Shown here piece after piece: positions 1 to 12,100 of a stretch of DNA of 64,000 bases; position 1 is the stretch's first letter, and every line of letters begins with the position of its first letter. The stretch is from Drosophila pseudoobscura (Eukaryota > Arthropoda > Insecta > Diptera > Drosophilidae). The notes under the pieces were generated by a model. The model saw only the letters and a list, made by a program, of their open reading frames with translations. It ran no database searches and was not told the DNA's origin. The stretch spans positions 18,241,001 to 18,305,000 of the forward strand of contig NC_046681.1 in the NCBI RefSeq assembly GCF_009870125.1. The letters run 5' to 3'. A program made the translations under genes and the position numbers.

Positions 1-3000
1 TTCGGTGGGTGATTACCTTCAGGAAATTTACACTCATGCAGTTTATTGGGCTCGAAGTCTGATTACAATTTAGTGCCGGCTATGACTATGACGAGCTACA
101 GCCCTGCCGCTACCGCTACCGCCGAAAGTGACGTCAATCTGAACATTTGTGTGAATGAAATCGAATTGTGTTGGGTAGAAAAGAATGGGCGGCTTATTTG
201 CATATATAAACAAGTACACGGATAGATGTATGGACGGTATGGGAAGGTCAATTTTGATGGAGTGCCTTTGAAGAAGATACTCGTACACAAATCAATTGAG
301 GCTCACCTGAAATCTGAATCGTCCCACACGTGCCTAGACCTGCTATTAAATTTCAATTATAATAATAATAACTGGTGAAACCCCAACATTTGGAATACAG
401 AAACAGAACAGAGCCATTGCGTTAGTCATGCAAGGGATTTCCTCCCTACGCCATAGTGGTGGAGTTACAGTCCAGTCCGTTTATTGTTTTGGTTTATTAT
501 GCGAATTTGCATTAATTTTTCGTTTGCTGCACACGTGAGGGGCAACAACAGGCGATTCTGTTGCATTTGCAACTGTTGCTGCCTGCGTTTTGGGGCTTTC
601 AAATTGCTTTCGAGCGCAAATCGTCGGCAAATGTCATTAAATATGCATATCGCACCGTGGGGTAAACACTGTAAAATGTGGTGGGGTGTCTCCAGTGTGT
701 CTATATGCAGATCCCTCCCTTTGCACCCCTGTCTGTAGATCGTGTGTGTGTGTAGTTCTCCCTTGAGATTAGCGAGCAAGGACATTTTGGAATCTTTTGT
801 TTTATAAATAGTCGCCTTTGATGGACAATTAAAAATGTATTTTGCTTTCGGCGTGGAGAGGCACAGGCACAGGCCTATCAATAGATGAGAGATTGCACTG
901 CAAGAAATGGGTTGAAACAAGAAACGAACACGTGATTCGCATCTTGGTCCCATTTTACCTTACGAGTTGTTAGCCTTAATAAATGTTATCCTGCCGCCCC
1001 TGTCCTGCCCAGCCCTCTGACATGTCTGAGCACTTTGTGCAAATTGTCAACGCTGCTGTTGCTGTTGCTGTTACTGTTGCTGCTTCGTCCTTCTACGCAT
1101 GGGGCGGACAACAACAGGAGCCAGTGCCTCAGCCTCAGCCTTAGTCTGAGGAATGGCAACAGCAACTGCCTGGGCAACAAAGGCTTCAGGTTATTGCATG
1201 CATTTTAATTAGTAGACAAGCCAAGTGGGCTGCCACTATATAGCGACAGGGACATACATACATACATATACTCGTATTGTAGGAGGCCCTAGCCTTACAG
1301 CAAGGCCTGCCAGAGTATATACTATACGAATCGTATGCATGCTCAGGAAGAAGCATTGGATGAATTGCCTCTGCATCTGCCTCTGCCTCAGCCTCTGCGT
1401 GGGTGATGCCAAGAGTTCCAATGAGATACCAAATGGGAGATGAAAGGGGATCTGCATCTGCATCTGATTCTGATTATGATCCGAATGATATATGGATGGA
1501 ATCGATTATTCAGAGATGAAAGAGTATCGAGCTGTCAGCAGATGACATCGATAGGACATCCTCTATCGTTCCATCCTTCCTTCCTTCCTGCCGTCTGTCC
1601 AGGACACATACTAGATGCTGGGCATAAACAAATCTCGGCTCATCAGCGTCACAAACAAGACAATGATATATGGATTTTGGGGGAAGCCTTTGTCAATTCA
1701 AACTATTCTCGTGGATCCCCACATGCCCCATATCTCATGCCGCCCCCCGCCACAGTCGAAGAGCTGTAAGCGAGGACTTCAGCGCAGAGCTTCCTCTCAA
1801 TCTATCATTCTGCCCTCGCTCTACCACCCCACCCACTCCGGCATCCTCCCCACCCCACCACCGTCACGTTCTGCGCTAGTTTCTTGTATTTATTTTTAAA
1901 TTGTTTCACACACACAACCACAAGGAGAAACATACACTGGCCCCTCGCCCGTTCCTGTCCCCCCTCTCTCTCCCTCTCTCTCTTCTGGCACTCGCATCCT
2001 CCATGGAGGACGCCGGCGACGACGACAACTCATGTTTGCATTGGTGTGGTGAGTGTCCTGCCCTGTCTCTAGGCTGTGTGGGTGAGTTTGTCTATAAAAA
2101 CGTAGAGAAAAAAGGAATATACTACAAGGAAGAACGTATAGACAATATGGGATACCCGCTAATTAGATATGAATATATGTATCTTAGAGATTGCACTTTG
2201 TTCGAGGGAAAAATTCAAGGGAATACCTAAAAAAAATTAAACTGGAACTTCTATAAATTCTTCTTCTATAACTTGTGAGGTATTCTACAAAATTATAACC
2301 TTGTATCTTCATAATTGTGGCTGCTTGCAAAATTGATTCTCAGAGATACAGGGATTTCTACAGGGAAATGTCTGATGGGTTCGATGGTTGATCTTTCGAA
2401 AGCATATCGGTCGGCCAGCCACGAATACCCCCTGTATTTCTTCATCGGCGACTAACGGGTATACAAACACACAACAACAACAAAAAAATCTGTGTGGCTC
2501 TCGCATCTGTCAAGCAACCAAATACCCCACCACCACGCGTGTCCCTCCGCGACCCATCGTATGTGTGTGTGTGTGTGTGTGTGCCTCTCTCTCTCTCTCT
2601 AGCTTTGTGTGTGAGTGCGGGTTTGTATGTAAATGTCCTTGAGTGCTTGACGGATGACATTCATAAACGTCACTTCAATTACCTCCACGCGCCAACGCCA
2701 TCGCCATCGCCAGCGACGATGCGGCACCATCCCTGGTCGCCAGACCCCCACTTTCTCCATTTCCCCATTTCCAAGAATATCCCCTTGGACTCCCCCCTGC
2801 TGCCCGGCACCGGCACCCGACACCCGATACCCGACACCCGTTTACCGCGAAACTTGTGAAAAGTCAGTCAGCCAAAAATTAAAGCACTTTCCACTTTTCC
2901 GCTTTCAGCATTTCTTGTTCTTGTTGGATGGTGGCTGGAGAGTTTTGCTTTCTTTTATTTTCTCTCTATTTTGTTTATTTTATGCTTATGCAGCAAAACT

Positions 3001-3554
3001 TATCTCTCAGATAAATTGATAAAATGTTGCCACAGAAGGTAACACCATGGCAACATCACGGATGGGGCTGCAGGAGCAGGCCAGGCCTCTCTGTCTAAGG
3101 GATGTCATCCTTGAAGACCCGCCAAGTGATGACTGAAGAAAGATCGTCAGCATTTAACATTTAACCCAAAATAACTATAATATTCAGGGATATTCTGGGA
3201 ATTTTATCCCATAAGCGATTCCACTATTATAGCGGGGTTCTCCCCAAATAAAGGCTACGCTGGCCTTTTCCGACCTGATCTTGATTCATGGTCTGCCATT
3301 GATTTTCTCTCGACAGCCTCCAGAAGGGGGCGTGGGCTGGGGCGTAGGGTCTCGAAACATTTGCGGCATTCGTTTATGAGTGTGTGTGTCCTGCTGTATA
3401 TTTGTATTGGTGTGTGAGTGTTTGTTACGGTTTCCTTCACTTACACTTGTCCTTACAAATTTGTCCTTTTCTCAAATGTGAAAAGACGCATAATGTCCTT
3501 TTTACCCGACCTTCCTTCTTCCACTGTTTTATCCGCCTGTGCCCGCTGGTCGTT

Positions 3555-3594
3555 CTCCTCTTCCTCCTCCTCCTCCTCCTCCTCCTCCTCCTCC
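3555..3594. repeat. CTC triplet microsatellite
   Basis: An almost uninterrupted CTC/TCC triplet run within a longer C/T-rich stretch. It reads as poly-Ser or poly-Leu in forward frames and poly-Glu in reverse, which explains the long spurious frames around it. Confidence 0.85.
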
Positions 3595-6172
3595 CTCGGC
3601 TCTTCCTCCTCCTCTTCTTGCCTGCGCTTCCTCCTCTTTTCTTTCTCGTCTCTTCTTTTTTCTTTTGTTGCTGCTGTTTTTGTGTATTTTATATTTCTTT
3701 TTGTTGACGACATTTTGTGTGTCGTTTATTTTGTGTGTGTTTCTCTTTCTTTTTCTTTTTCTTTTGCTTCTGCTTTTCTTTCGTTTTTGTTTTGTCCTTT
3801 CCCTCCCTCCACTCCTCCCCGTTACTCTCTGCTGACGTTGGCTGCTGTCATGCTGCTGCTGCTGCTGCTGGCGTTTGCCGCCCACATTTGCTACTTGTAA
3901 ATTATTTGCATTAGTAGCCACTTGTGCTTTGTGCCGCATGTATTAGTATTAGAATGTATATGTATCTGTTTGTGTGTGTTTAGTTGTGGCTCAGCAGGGT
4001 ATATTGAAAAGAGGGTGAGGCTGTGCCAGGGAGCAGCCCCACAGCCTTCGGGGTACCCGCGAGCAGATGCTGGAGAGCACTCAAACAGAGCCAAAGAGGG
4101 ACACGAGGGCGGGCCTTACCCCACTATGAAATCTACCTTGCTTTTCGGCCCAAGGCAACTTTCAGCGGTCCTTCCTCCCCGTCCTTTTGGGGATGATTCC
4201 ACTCAAAGTGGAACTTGACCCACTGTGCGTCGTGGCCCCCGCCGTGTGCGTGTTTGTTTAGACACACACACATACATGGATACGCACACACACACACACT
4301 CGTAAGCTAATATACGCAAATATACATACATACATTTATTTGTATATTTTCGCATTGAAATTTCCATTTTTCTTTTCGTTGTTGCCGCTGCTGCTACGGC
4401 TGTTCCTTTGGCCTGTTCTTCCTCCTTCCTTCCTTCCTCTCCATCGTTCGGCATCGTCTCATTCTTTTTGTTCGTGTGTTGGCCTGGCCTGCACTTAAAT
4501 TAACTGATTGCAACATTCTATACAGCTTTTTATGGGGGCTGCTGCTGCTGCCACTGCCGCTGCTGCTGCCACTGGAGGGAGGGGCTGGTTTGGCTGCCTT
4601 AGCCTTTTGCATAGTTTTTCGAGGGGTTGAACGATGGGTGGATGGACGGCCACATGGGAGTTCTCTCTTTTAAGTGGCTAGTAAATGTGGTTTCTCCGTA
4701 TCGTCTCCGTGTCTCTCTGCTGCTGCTGCCGCTGCTGGTTCGGGCTGGGGTTTCTCTTTGAACGTGTGCTAAACATGTTATGCAGGATTGCGTGCTCACA
4801 ACGTGGTGTATGCGCAATATTTACGTCTTTCTTGTGGCTGAAACTGAAATGCATTAAACCAGGCAGCAGGCAGCAAAAGTCAGGGCCAATTCTGCGATTG
4901 CTAATTGCGTATACGACATGTGTGCCCCCTTCCACGAAATGATTAGCCGAAAGATTGGATCCCAAAGATACTTTTGCATACTTTGCGGCACCCCAGAGAA
5001 TCCTCCTTCGTTTCGCATGCGAGAGGGAAATAGGCAGGAGGCAGGGGGCCGGGGCAGGCCTCTCTAGGAGCAGGAGTATAAGCCCTAGAGGATTGAGTGG
5101 AATACTATGCCCATAATAGCCCCTGCAATCGATGGGCCTGAAAATAAATTCATTTGGACGGGGGAAGCTGCCGAACAAATGGCCAGAACAATTTACATAA
5201 TCACTGAACATTCAGCGGCAGGCAGTCCCAAATATAGAAACCAAATGGGAACCGGAAATAGGAAGCGGAGCAGCAGAGCAGCAGAGCAGTCGAGCAGAAT
5301 GAATGCCCCAACTGTGTTTTATTCGGACTCGTCCTTCGCCTGGCACCGATTTATCAAAGTTCATTGAAATTGTTTGTTTGTCCCCCAGCACCAGCAGCAG
5401 CAGCAGCCCCTGTCCCTGCCCCGAAACCTCCAGCCTCAGTTCCAAACATGTCCTTGACAGGGTGGGGGCTAGTGGGTGGTGGCGAGAGTCGACCTTGCTG
5501 CTGTTTCTGCTGCCTTTGCTGCTGCTGCTGCTGATGATGATGATGACTACGTCATTCATTAAAATTTTCGCCCAGTTATAAGTTTGGGCATTAAGCAGCA
5601 TTGAGATGTCAAGCGAATTACAGAAGCCCCAAACAAATGCCATAAAAGCCATTCCCATTCTCCCGTTCCTACGTTGCCCCGATCCCCAGGTTCACACTGT
5701 GCAAAACTTTTCCCTGTTTTTCTTTTTCTTTTTGCTTTCCTTTTCGTTTTTTCCATGGATTTGATTTATGGCCTCCCAAAGGGAGATGCAAACGTGAGGG
5801 GGAAAAGTGCTACGGGAAATGTTTGCCTGTGGCTTGCTTCGTGTCACGTGCCCATCTCTCTGTGGCACATGAAAAGTCAATGCTCAGCCCTTGATTAATA
5901 CTCATATTATATGGTTTATTAAGCAGATGCCCGCATGCCAAGCCCATCTGTTCATCTGCTCTATTGTTGTAGGGAACTCTTTTGTTCAGAGTTCGACTTG
6001 ACGCCATCTCCTGCGGCCAGGATGGGATGTGCCACCTTCCACAAATTATAATTACAAATGATATATATTTTGGCAGTTTTATGAGGCCTGCAAATAAATG
6101 ATACTTGGTCGCAGAACCCGCAATGCCGAGCCCCTCTACTGATACTGATACGAGGCTTAGCCTCGTCTGGGA

Positions 6173-6203
6173 GTCTGTCTGTCTTTCTGTCTGTCTGTCT
6201 GTC
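6173..6203. repeat. GTCT tetranucleotide microsatellite
   Basis: A run of GTCT units with one TTCT interruption, about 370 bp upstream of the P450 TATA box. Confidence 0.85.
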
Positions 6204-6568
6204 CGTTTGGCTGGCAGCACAAAACAAACAGGTACAAAGTCCACCAACTCTCGGCCAGACAGAGAAAAAAAAGAGAGAAAACACCAGAGAAAACAAGAAA
6301 ACAAACCTAAAAACCTGATGGTATTCCTCGTCAGGCGTCGAATCATCAATACCCTGTCATGGCTGAAGATAACAAGTTCCACGAAGTGGAGTCCCAGGTG
6401 CAAGCAAATACTACAAAGAACTGAACTTTGGAGTATGACCCGGAGCGAGATTCATCTCGTTCCCACACGCAGGAGAGTATCACCGATCGCACCTACGCCA
6501 GCAGCGACTGGTCTAATCAGAGATCGCGTGAGCGGAGAACAGAGAGCGAGGTCCGAGAGTGTCTGCAG

Positions 6569-6575
6569 TATAAAA
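6569..6575 (+). promoter_or_regulatory. TATA box of the P450 gene
   Basis: A TATAAAA sequence lies about 30 bp before a predicted start near 6599 and 74 bp upstream of the P450 ATG at 6643. Spacing and sequence fit a focused TATA promoter, as expected for an inducible or tissue-restricted detoxification gene. The exact start site is inferred. Confidence 0.75.
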
Positions 6576-6642
6576 GACAGGCGTGCGCTCCGTCTGGTGT
6601 TAATTCATCCACGATCTGAACCGGTTACGAACGTCATTCAGA

Positions 6643-8654
6643 ATGTGGCTGGCTGTTTTGGCTTTGTTGGCGCTGCCGCTGCTCGTTCTCGTGTACTTTG
6701 AACTGAGGGCCAGCCGTCGCAGGCGGATGCTCAAGGTATTCAATGGACCCGCTCCTGTGCCCGTGCTGGGCAATGCCAATCGCGTAGGCAACACTCCCGC
6801 AGGTTAGTCGTCATGATTCCAGAGGAATCAGCCCCCTAGCGAAGGGGGCTCGTCCATGCCCCGTCTAGACGATAGGGTCCGATAGTCGAAGAAGAGCACA
6901 ATCAGCGGGTCTGGCGCTGTCTCGCGGACTGTGATTAGACATGGTGAAAAACAAACGACAAAAGTGGGCTCGTGCCAAAGATCGCAATGACCTAATTCCG
7001 CTCTCGTTCTCCCGTTCTCTCGTTCTCGTGACTGCTCCGCAGAGATACTCGCGACGATATTCGACTGGTGGCAAGAGTACGGCAAGGACAACTTTGTCTT
7101 CTGGATAGGCTATACCCCGCACTTAGCCGTCACCAATCCGAAGCACTTGGAGTACATTCTGAACAGCCAGTCGCTGATCCAGAAGTCCACCATCTACGAG
7201 CTGCTGCATCCGTGGCTGGGCTACGGGCTGCTGACCAGCCATGGGAGCAAGTGGCACAAGCACCGCAAGATGATCACGCCCTCGTTCCACTTCAACATCC
7301 TGCAGGACTTCCACGAGGTGATGAACGAGAACTCCACCAAGTTCATCGCCCAACTGAGGCGCGATGCCGCCGGGGGCAGCATCATCGACTTCCAGGACCA
7401 CGCCCACTACCTCACGCTGGACGTCATCTGCGACACGGCCATGGGGGTGCCCATCAATGCGATGGAGCACCGCAACTCCGCCATTGTGCAGGCCTTCAAA
7501 GAGTGAGTGGTGTGCTGGGGCGGCGTTGCTTCGAATCCCAAACTAATCCTCGGTCCCACAGCATGTGCCTCAGCGTCAACATGCGGGCCTTCCATCCGTT
7601 CAAGCGCTCCAACCGCATCTACAGCCTGTCGCCCGAGTATGCGGGATACCAGCGGACGCTGAAGACGCTGCAGGACTTCACCTACGACATCATTGAGAAG
7701 CGTGTGGAGACGCTGCAGGCGGGACAGAATAGCTCGGACTCGGACTCCTCCTCTCCGCGGAAGAAGATGGCCTTCCTGGACACGCTGCTCTCGTCGACCG
7801 TCGACGGGCGTCCGCTGACACGCCAGGAGATCTACGAGGAGGTGTCCACCTTCATGTTCGAGGGCCACGACACCACCACCTCTGGAGTGGCCTTTGCCGG
7901 CTATCTCCTCTCCAGGCACCCAGAGGCCCAGGTATTTGAGCGGCCAAGTCCTTCAGTATTCCTGCCGCTCGGCTAAAGACTTATTTCAAACCGCAGCAAA
8001 AGATGTACCAGGAGCAGTGCAATGTCATGGGCAGCGAACTGGACAGAGACGCCACGTTCCAGGAGATAGCGCAGATGAAGTACCTCGACCTGTTCATCAA
8101 GGAGGCCCAGCGGGTGTATCCCAGTGTGCCCATGATTGGCCGCTATGCCGACAAGGACTACATGATCAGTAAGCGGACGCTTCAAGCATCCTGCCAGAGG
8201 AACACCCAATCGAAACTTGTCGTCTCCCTTTACAGATGGCACGCTCGTGCCCAAGGGTACAACTATCAATCTGGCGCTCGTTTTGCTCGGCTACAACGAT
8301 CGCATCTTCAAGGATCCCCACCACTTCCGCCCGGAGCGGTTCGAGGAGGAGAAGCCCGGCCCCTTCGAGTACGTGCCCTTCAGTGCCGGTCCACGCAACT
8401 GCATCGGACAGAAGTTCGCCCTCCTGGAGCTGAAGACCGTGATCTCAAAGCTTGTGCGCTCCTTCGAGGTGCTGCCCGCCGTCGACGAGCTCCTCTCCAC
8501 CGATGGCCAGTTAAACACCTACCTGGGGCTGTCGCCCGCCGAGAAGCAGAAGCGGGAGGCGGGTCGACACAAATACGATCCCATTCTGTCCGCCGTGCTC
8601 ACCCTCAAGTCTGATAATGGGCTCCATCTGCGCCTCAAAGAGCGACGACACTAG
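6643..8654 (+). CDS. Cyp4d21: CYP4D-type cytochrome P450, probable Cyp4d21 (sxe1) orthologue
   Basis: This is a microsomal haem-thiolate monooxygenase. Five exons (6643-6802, 7043-7502, 7562-7931, 7997-8168, 8236-8654) with GT-AG junctions join into a 526-residue protein, close to the usual CYP4 length of about 510. Residues 1-20 form a hydrophobic ER anchor followed by a basic stretch (RASRRRR) and the proline hinge. Later landmarks are the I-helix [10 protein letters not shown], whose Glu is typical of CYP4 enzymes, the K-helix EAQR (ExxR), RPERF, and the haem loop [11 protein letters not shown] with ligand Cys near residue 443. All catalytic landmarks are intact. The subfamily call rests on overall sequence character. 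The symbol rests on linkage, since as I recall Cyp4d21 is the CYP4D member on this chromosome arm, so the family is certain but the orthology is less so. The substrate is unknown. A TATA box precedes it. Confidence 0.85.
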
Positions 8655-8991
8655 TTGGGCTCTCTACTATTATATTTCTAGTTTCCCAATTACTGTATGG
8701 ATAATATTACGACTTCGACTCTTTATTGGTTTGTTGTGTGCTTTATTATTCCTGGTACTCGTAGATTACCAAAGAGTCCTGACATATGGAGTCTTAAAAT
8801 AGTATCTTATGAAACAATTCCCAACCAAATCGAATTCAGAATGTATGTCTGATTAAACGAACTGTTGGCGAAACAGTCTGCTGTTCAGATTCCTGATTAT
8901 GTTCGCTCTTTACAGAGCTTTAGGAGATCTACCCTAAGCATTCCCAAACTATATATTTCTTATTAATAATACACTCAATCAAAGTCGTAGG
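8655..8991. other. P450 3' flank
   Basis: A+T-rich sequence after the P450 stop. An ATTAAA near 8852 is the most likely polyadenylation signal, and I see no AATAAA closer to the stop. The next gene is transcribed towards this one, so the two are tail to tail. Confidence 0.5.
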
Positions 8992-9034
8992 TTTATTGAG
9001 CGCGTTCCTTGAAATGCATCTGTTGGGCTTTATT
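8992..9034 (-). terminator. Polyadenylation signals of the small peptide gene
   Basis: On the minus strand, AATAAA occurs at 9034-9029 and again at 8997-8992, respectively about 15 and 52 bases past the stop codon of the peptide gene. A third copy overlaps the stop itself (9053-9048). They define a transcript of roughly 150-180 nt. Confidence 0.6.
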
Positions 9035-9048
9035 TTGAACGCAACATT

Positions 9049-9141
9049 TTATTTCTTTTTGAAAGACCATCCTACTCCAATATTTGCCATGGCCCCAGAG
9101 AGTCCAAGAATTACGAGTGCGCCCACACAAAAGGTCTTCAT
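9049..9141 (-). CDS. Candidate small secreted peptide, 30 residues
   Basis: A 31-codon intronless frame on the minus strand with the architecture of a secreted peptide precursor. A Lys at position 2 is followed by a hydrophobic core at about residues 4-16 (FCVGALVILGLSG) and an Ala-Met-Ala site, so signal peptidase should cut after residue 19. That leaves the predicted 11-residue mature peptide NIGVGWSFKKK, cationic at its C-terminus. Supporting signals are a TATA-like AATAAAAG, a TCATTT initiator 33 bp downstream, only 15 nt of 5'UTR, an AAAATG start context, and AATAAA just after the stop. I recognise no family. Insect immune peptides and male accessory-gland peptides are built this way, but the function is unknown. 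It is too short for ordinary gene finders and sits tail to tail with the P450. Confidence 0.6.
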   Translation of the reverse strand: MKTFCVGALVILGLSGAMANIGVGWSFKKK

Positions 9142-9152
9142 TTTCGGCTTTC

Positions 9153-9189
9153 AAATGAGTTGTGTTCGCCGACTTCTCTGGCTTTTATT
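9153..9189 (-). promoter_or_regulatory. Core promoter of the small peptide gene
   Basis: Read on the minus strand, AATAAAAG at 9189-9182 lies 33 bp before an initiator-like TCATTT at 9158-9153 (start predicted at 9156). The same TCATTT initiator occurs at the same distance from the TATA box of the nested gene at 26 kb. Confidence 0.5.
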
Positions 9190-12100
9190 GATCCCAACAA
9201 AACACTTTCCTAATCGGATTGGCAATGGAGTTATTCGATTTTCACCTGCTAATCCGTGTCTAATATCCAGATAATAAATACCCGTGAAACTGTGGTGTTC
9301 TCTGCATAGTTTTCCACTTTCGAAAGAGATAAATAGTACTCCACATACTCGTACATATCTTAAAGTCGGAATCCGAACTTGTTTCGCTCGCTCTCTCGCT
9401 TGTTTCCGTAAATATTTGATATGACAATGGGTGTGGGAATGGATGTGGATGTGGATCTGGGATTCGTGGGGTTGGGGCTTCGAGGCTTGGGAGTTGGGGT
9501 CGGTGGGGGTTGGCATTGTTGTGCGTAGAAATATCCGAGGTATGCGGCGTACCAAGCCGGGCATAATCAAAATACAATTGTGCGTGGAGTGGAGCGGAGT
9601 GTGCTTGTATGTGTATTTTTATCTTTATCTGTATGTGTGTGTGTCGCCCATTGCGTTCGTGTGGGTGTATGTGTGTGCCCTGGAGTGTTTGTAACGCATG
9701 CACAAACGTTTATTTCTTTCTTTCTTTTGGTGTTTGTTTGAAGAGGGGGGACGGAAGGAGACTACCTGGAGCACTACTAAGGCCAACAGAAGAGGGAGAG
9801 CCCAAACAGCTGCGCGCTCTCTCCCTGAGCCGAAAAGTATGCTATAAACTGGAAGCAACCTAAGAGAGAGAGAGCGAGCGAGAGAGCTAACCAAAGAAAG
9901 AGAGCGAGTCGGAGAATATGTTTGTCTGTTTGGGTTAATGCAAATATATGCGAACGGAAAGCATCGTAAATTAATTAATTATAAATCGAAGCAGCAAAAG
10001 ATGGCACCAGCCAGGACACACGACACCGGAGAAGCAGGAGACACTACCAGGAGACGGCAGGCGACAGGAGCCGGGAGCCCATTAGTCGAGCCCGGAGCCG
10101 GAGTCTCCTCCCGATTCATTTGTGGAAGTAAGTCCGCTCTCTCTGTTGTCGTCGGCTGCTTCCGTCGGCTACCGCTCGGCTTTTGTAATCGTCTTCCAAT
10201 GGCTTCGTGCCCAGTGGGCCTCCAGATTCGTGGTCGCCTGTCGGGGCCCTACAACGTTTTCGGGCGCTGCGCTGACAACATCCTCGCAGGACCAACGAGC
10301 GGACGGTGCGTCCAACGGGTCTCCTCCCCTATGTGTATGTGTGTGCAGAAACTGTTAACCGTGTGCCAGCCCGTGCTCGTGTCTGTGTGACTGTGTCCGT
10401 GTCCGTGTGAGGTGTTGGAAAATTTATTGCAGTTTGAAATCAAAGGAAAAACTTAAACCAAACCAAAGCAAGCCCCAAATCGGATTCACTCGTAGCACAA
10501 ATCCTGGAATAATCGGGGCGCATACTATATATTGCCTTTTTTGGAAAATCAGAAACATGCTGGGAAAGCCCTATTCAAAGCCAATTTTTATATAATCAAG
10601 CAATAAAAAGCCGCAGAACGGCTACAAGGGTGGTGCACGGATGGCCACGGGCAGGGGCAGGGGCACGGGCACAGGCACGGGCAGGGGCACGGGCATGGGC
10701 ATGGGCACGGGCAAAGCGCTTTTCGGTCGTCTGTGTGAGTGCAAAAACGTTAATGGCAGGCAGCCTACGTTTGTGTCCTGTGCCCGTGCCCGTGCCTGTG
10801 CCTGTGTGTAACTGTGTGTGTCTTGTGTGTATGTGCGCGTTCTCGTGCTTGAGGCCTTTTTCATAAAGAGGTCAAAACGTTGCTTTCTGCTCTGGCTGTG
10901 TGCAAAAGTTCTACTTTCTGCCATGCTTGTTTCTATTTCTTTTTCTCGTTTCGGGCTAGTCAAGAAGAAAATTTAACAGTCAGACATTCCGCAGGGCCTC
11001 GAGCCACAACTGAGTCCGTTACCGTATCCGACCCCGTTCTTAAAGTGGCACCGCCCCGCCCCTTTAAAGTTTCCCCAAGCAAATGATATAACAATTAGCG
11101 AGGCGGAACCCAAAGCATGTTCTTAGAGTTCTTTGAGTTTCTTCTAGCCAACGGAATCGTACAGTCAGGGAGATCTTTGTTGGGGCTTCTGTGGCATACT
11201 TTTGGGGCAAGCTATCGATGAGGGAAAATTACATAAATGAGGCGTTGCTTTCTGAGGATAATATATGGAATTAAGATCTGTTAGATTTTAACTTCAACTG
11301 TTTATTTTTTTTTGATTTTAAATCAAGACTGGACAGTTGTAAAAAATATATACAACAATCAATTGAAGGAAGACTAAAGTTTACGTTTCTGAGATTTAAG
11401 GTTTAAGGTTTAAGAATTTTAAAGAATTTCCTAAGGAATGAAAATCCTTAGGTTTCCAAAAGCTAAGATTCCAATGTTTGACACACACTAAATTATGTAA
11501 ATCCACGCGTTGGCGTTTGATTAATGTTCGGATCCTGAGAATGCATGAAAAGGGAACTATTTGGGAGCCATCACCCCCACCCAACGGCCAAGAACCAAAG
11601 AAGCCAAAAAGTTCTCGAGTTTCTCAGAGGAAACTGTGGTAGACATCATATCCTAAAAAGTCTGGTGGGGCTTTTCCATCAGTCTGATGAGGCAATTATG
11701 TAAAGAAAGCGAACAAAATGTTACGCAATTTGCTAAAAAAAACAACAACAACAAAAAAAAAGGAAAACAAAAAACCACGAGGGAAAAAACATAATTAATA
11801 ACAATGCCACACGGTTGAATTCTTGGCTAAAACTCTGGGCCATGGCTAAAAATAAAGGCATAGATAGGATGAGAGACAGAAGATTAGGCGGGGGATGAAG
11901 GAGGAGCAGGGGAAGGTCTAGGAACAGCGGGATGCTACTCAAAGCATAACAATGAACATAACCGCACATTGAGCCAGGCAGGGACCGTAAAAAACGATGG
12001 GAAGGCGCAGCCATTTGTGGGTGTGGGCCCCACAGCGTAGGGCTGTCTCTGTGTCTCTGTGGGTCTGTGGGCCAGGCGAGTCACCTACTAAACCCAAAAT

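Larger units (their letters stand above)
1..6568. other. Gene-poor intergenic or intronic DNA
   Basis: I find no open frame here with coding-like codon use, initiation context and splice sites. The stretch is dominated by simple sequence: C/T-rich tracts near 1940-1985 and 3540-3830, a GT run near 2560-2585, CA runs near 4260-4300, CTG/CAG triplets near 3850, 4530 and 5510, and GTCT repeats near 6180. The many short open frames on both strands follow these repeats, for example poly-Ser or poly-Leu from CTC and CTG triplets. It could be an intron of a gene extending off the left edge, but nothing seen here proves that. Confidence 0.6.

Noticed and set aside
465..953. Minus-strand frame with an ATG in good context (near 833-835, reading MSLLANLKGEL) giving about 107 codons
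   Set aside because: Codon use and amino-acid make-up look like translated noncoding DNA. The only TATA-like word is about 20 bp from the ATG, too close to serve it, and no polyadenylation or splice logic supports it.
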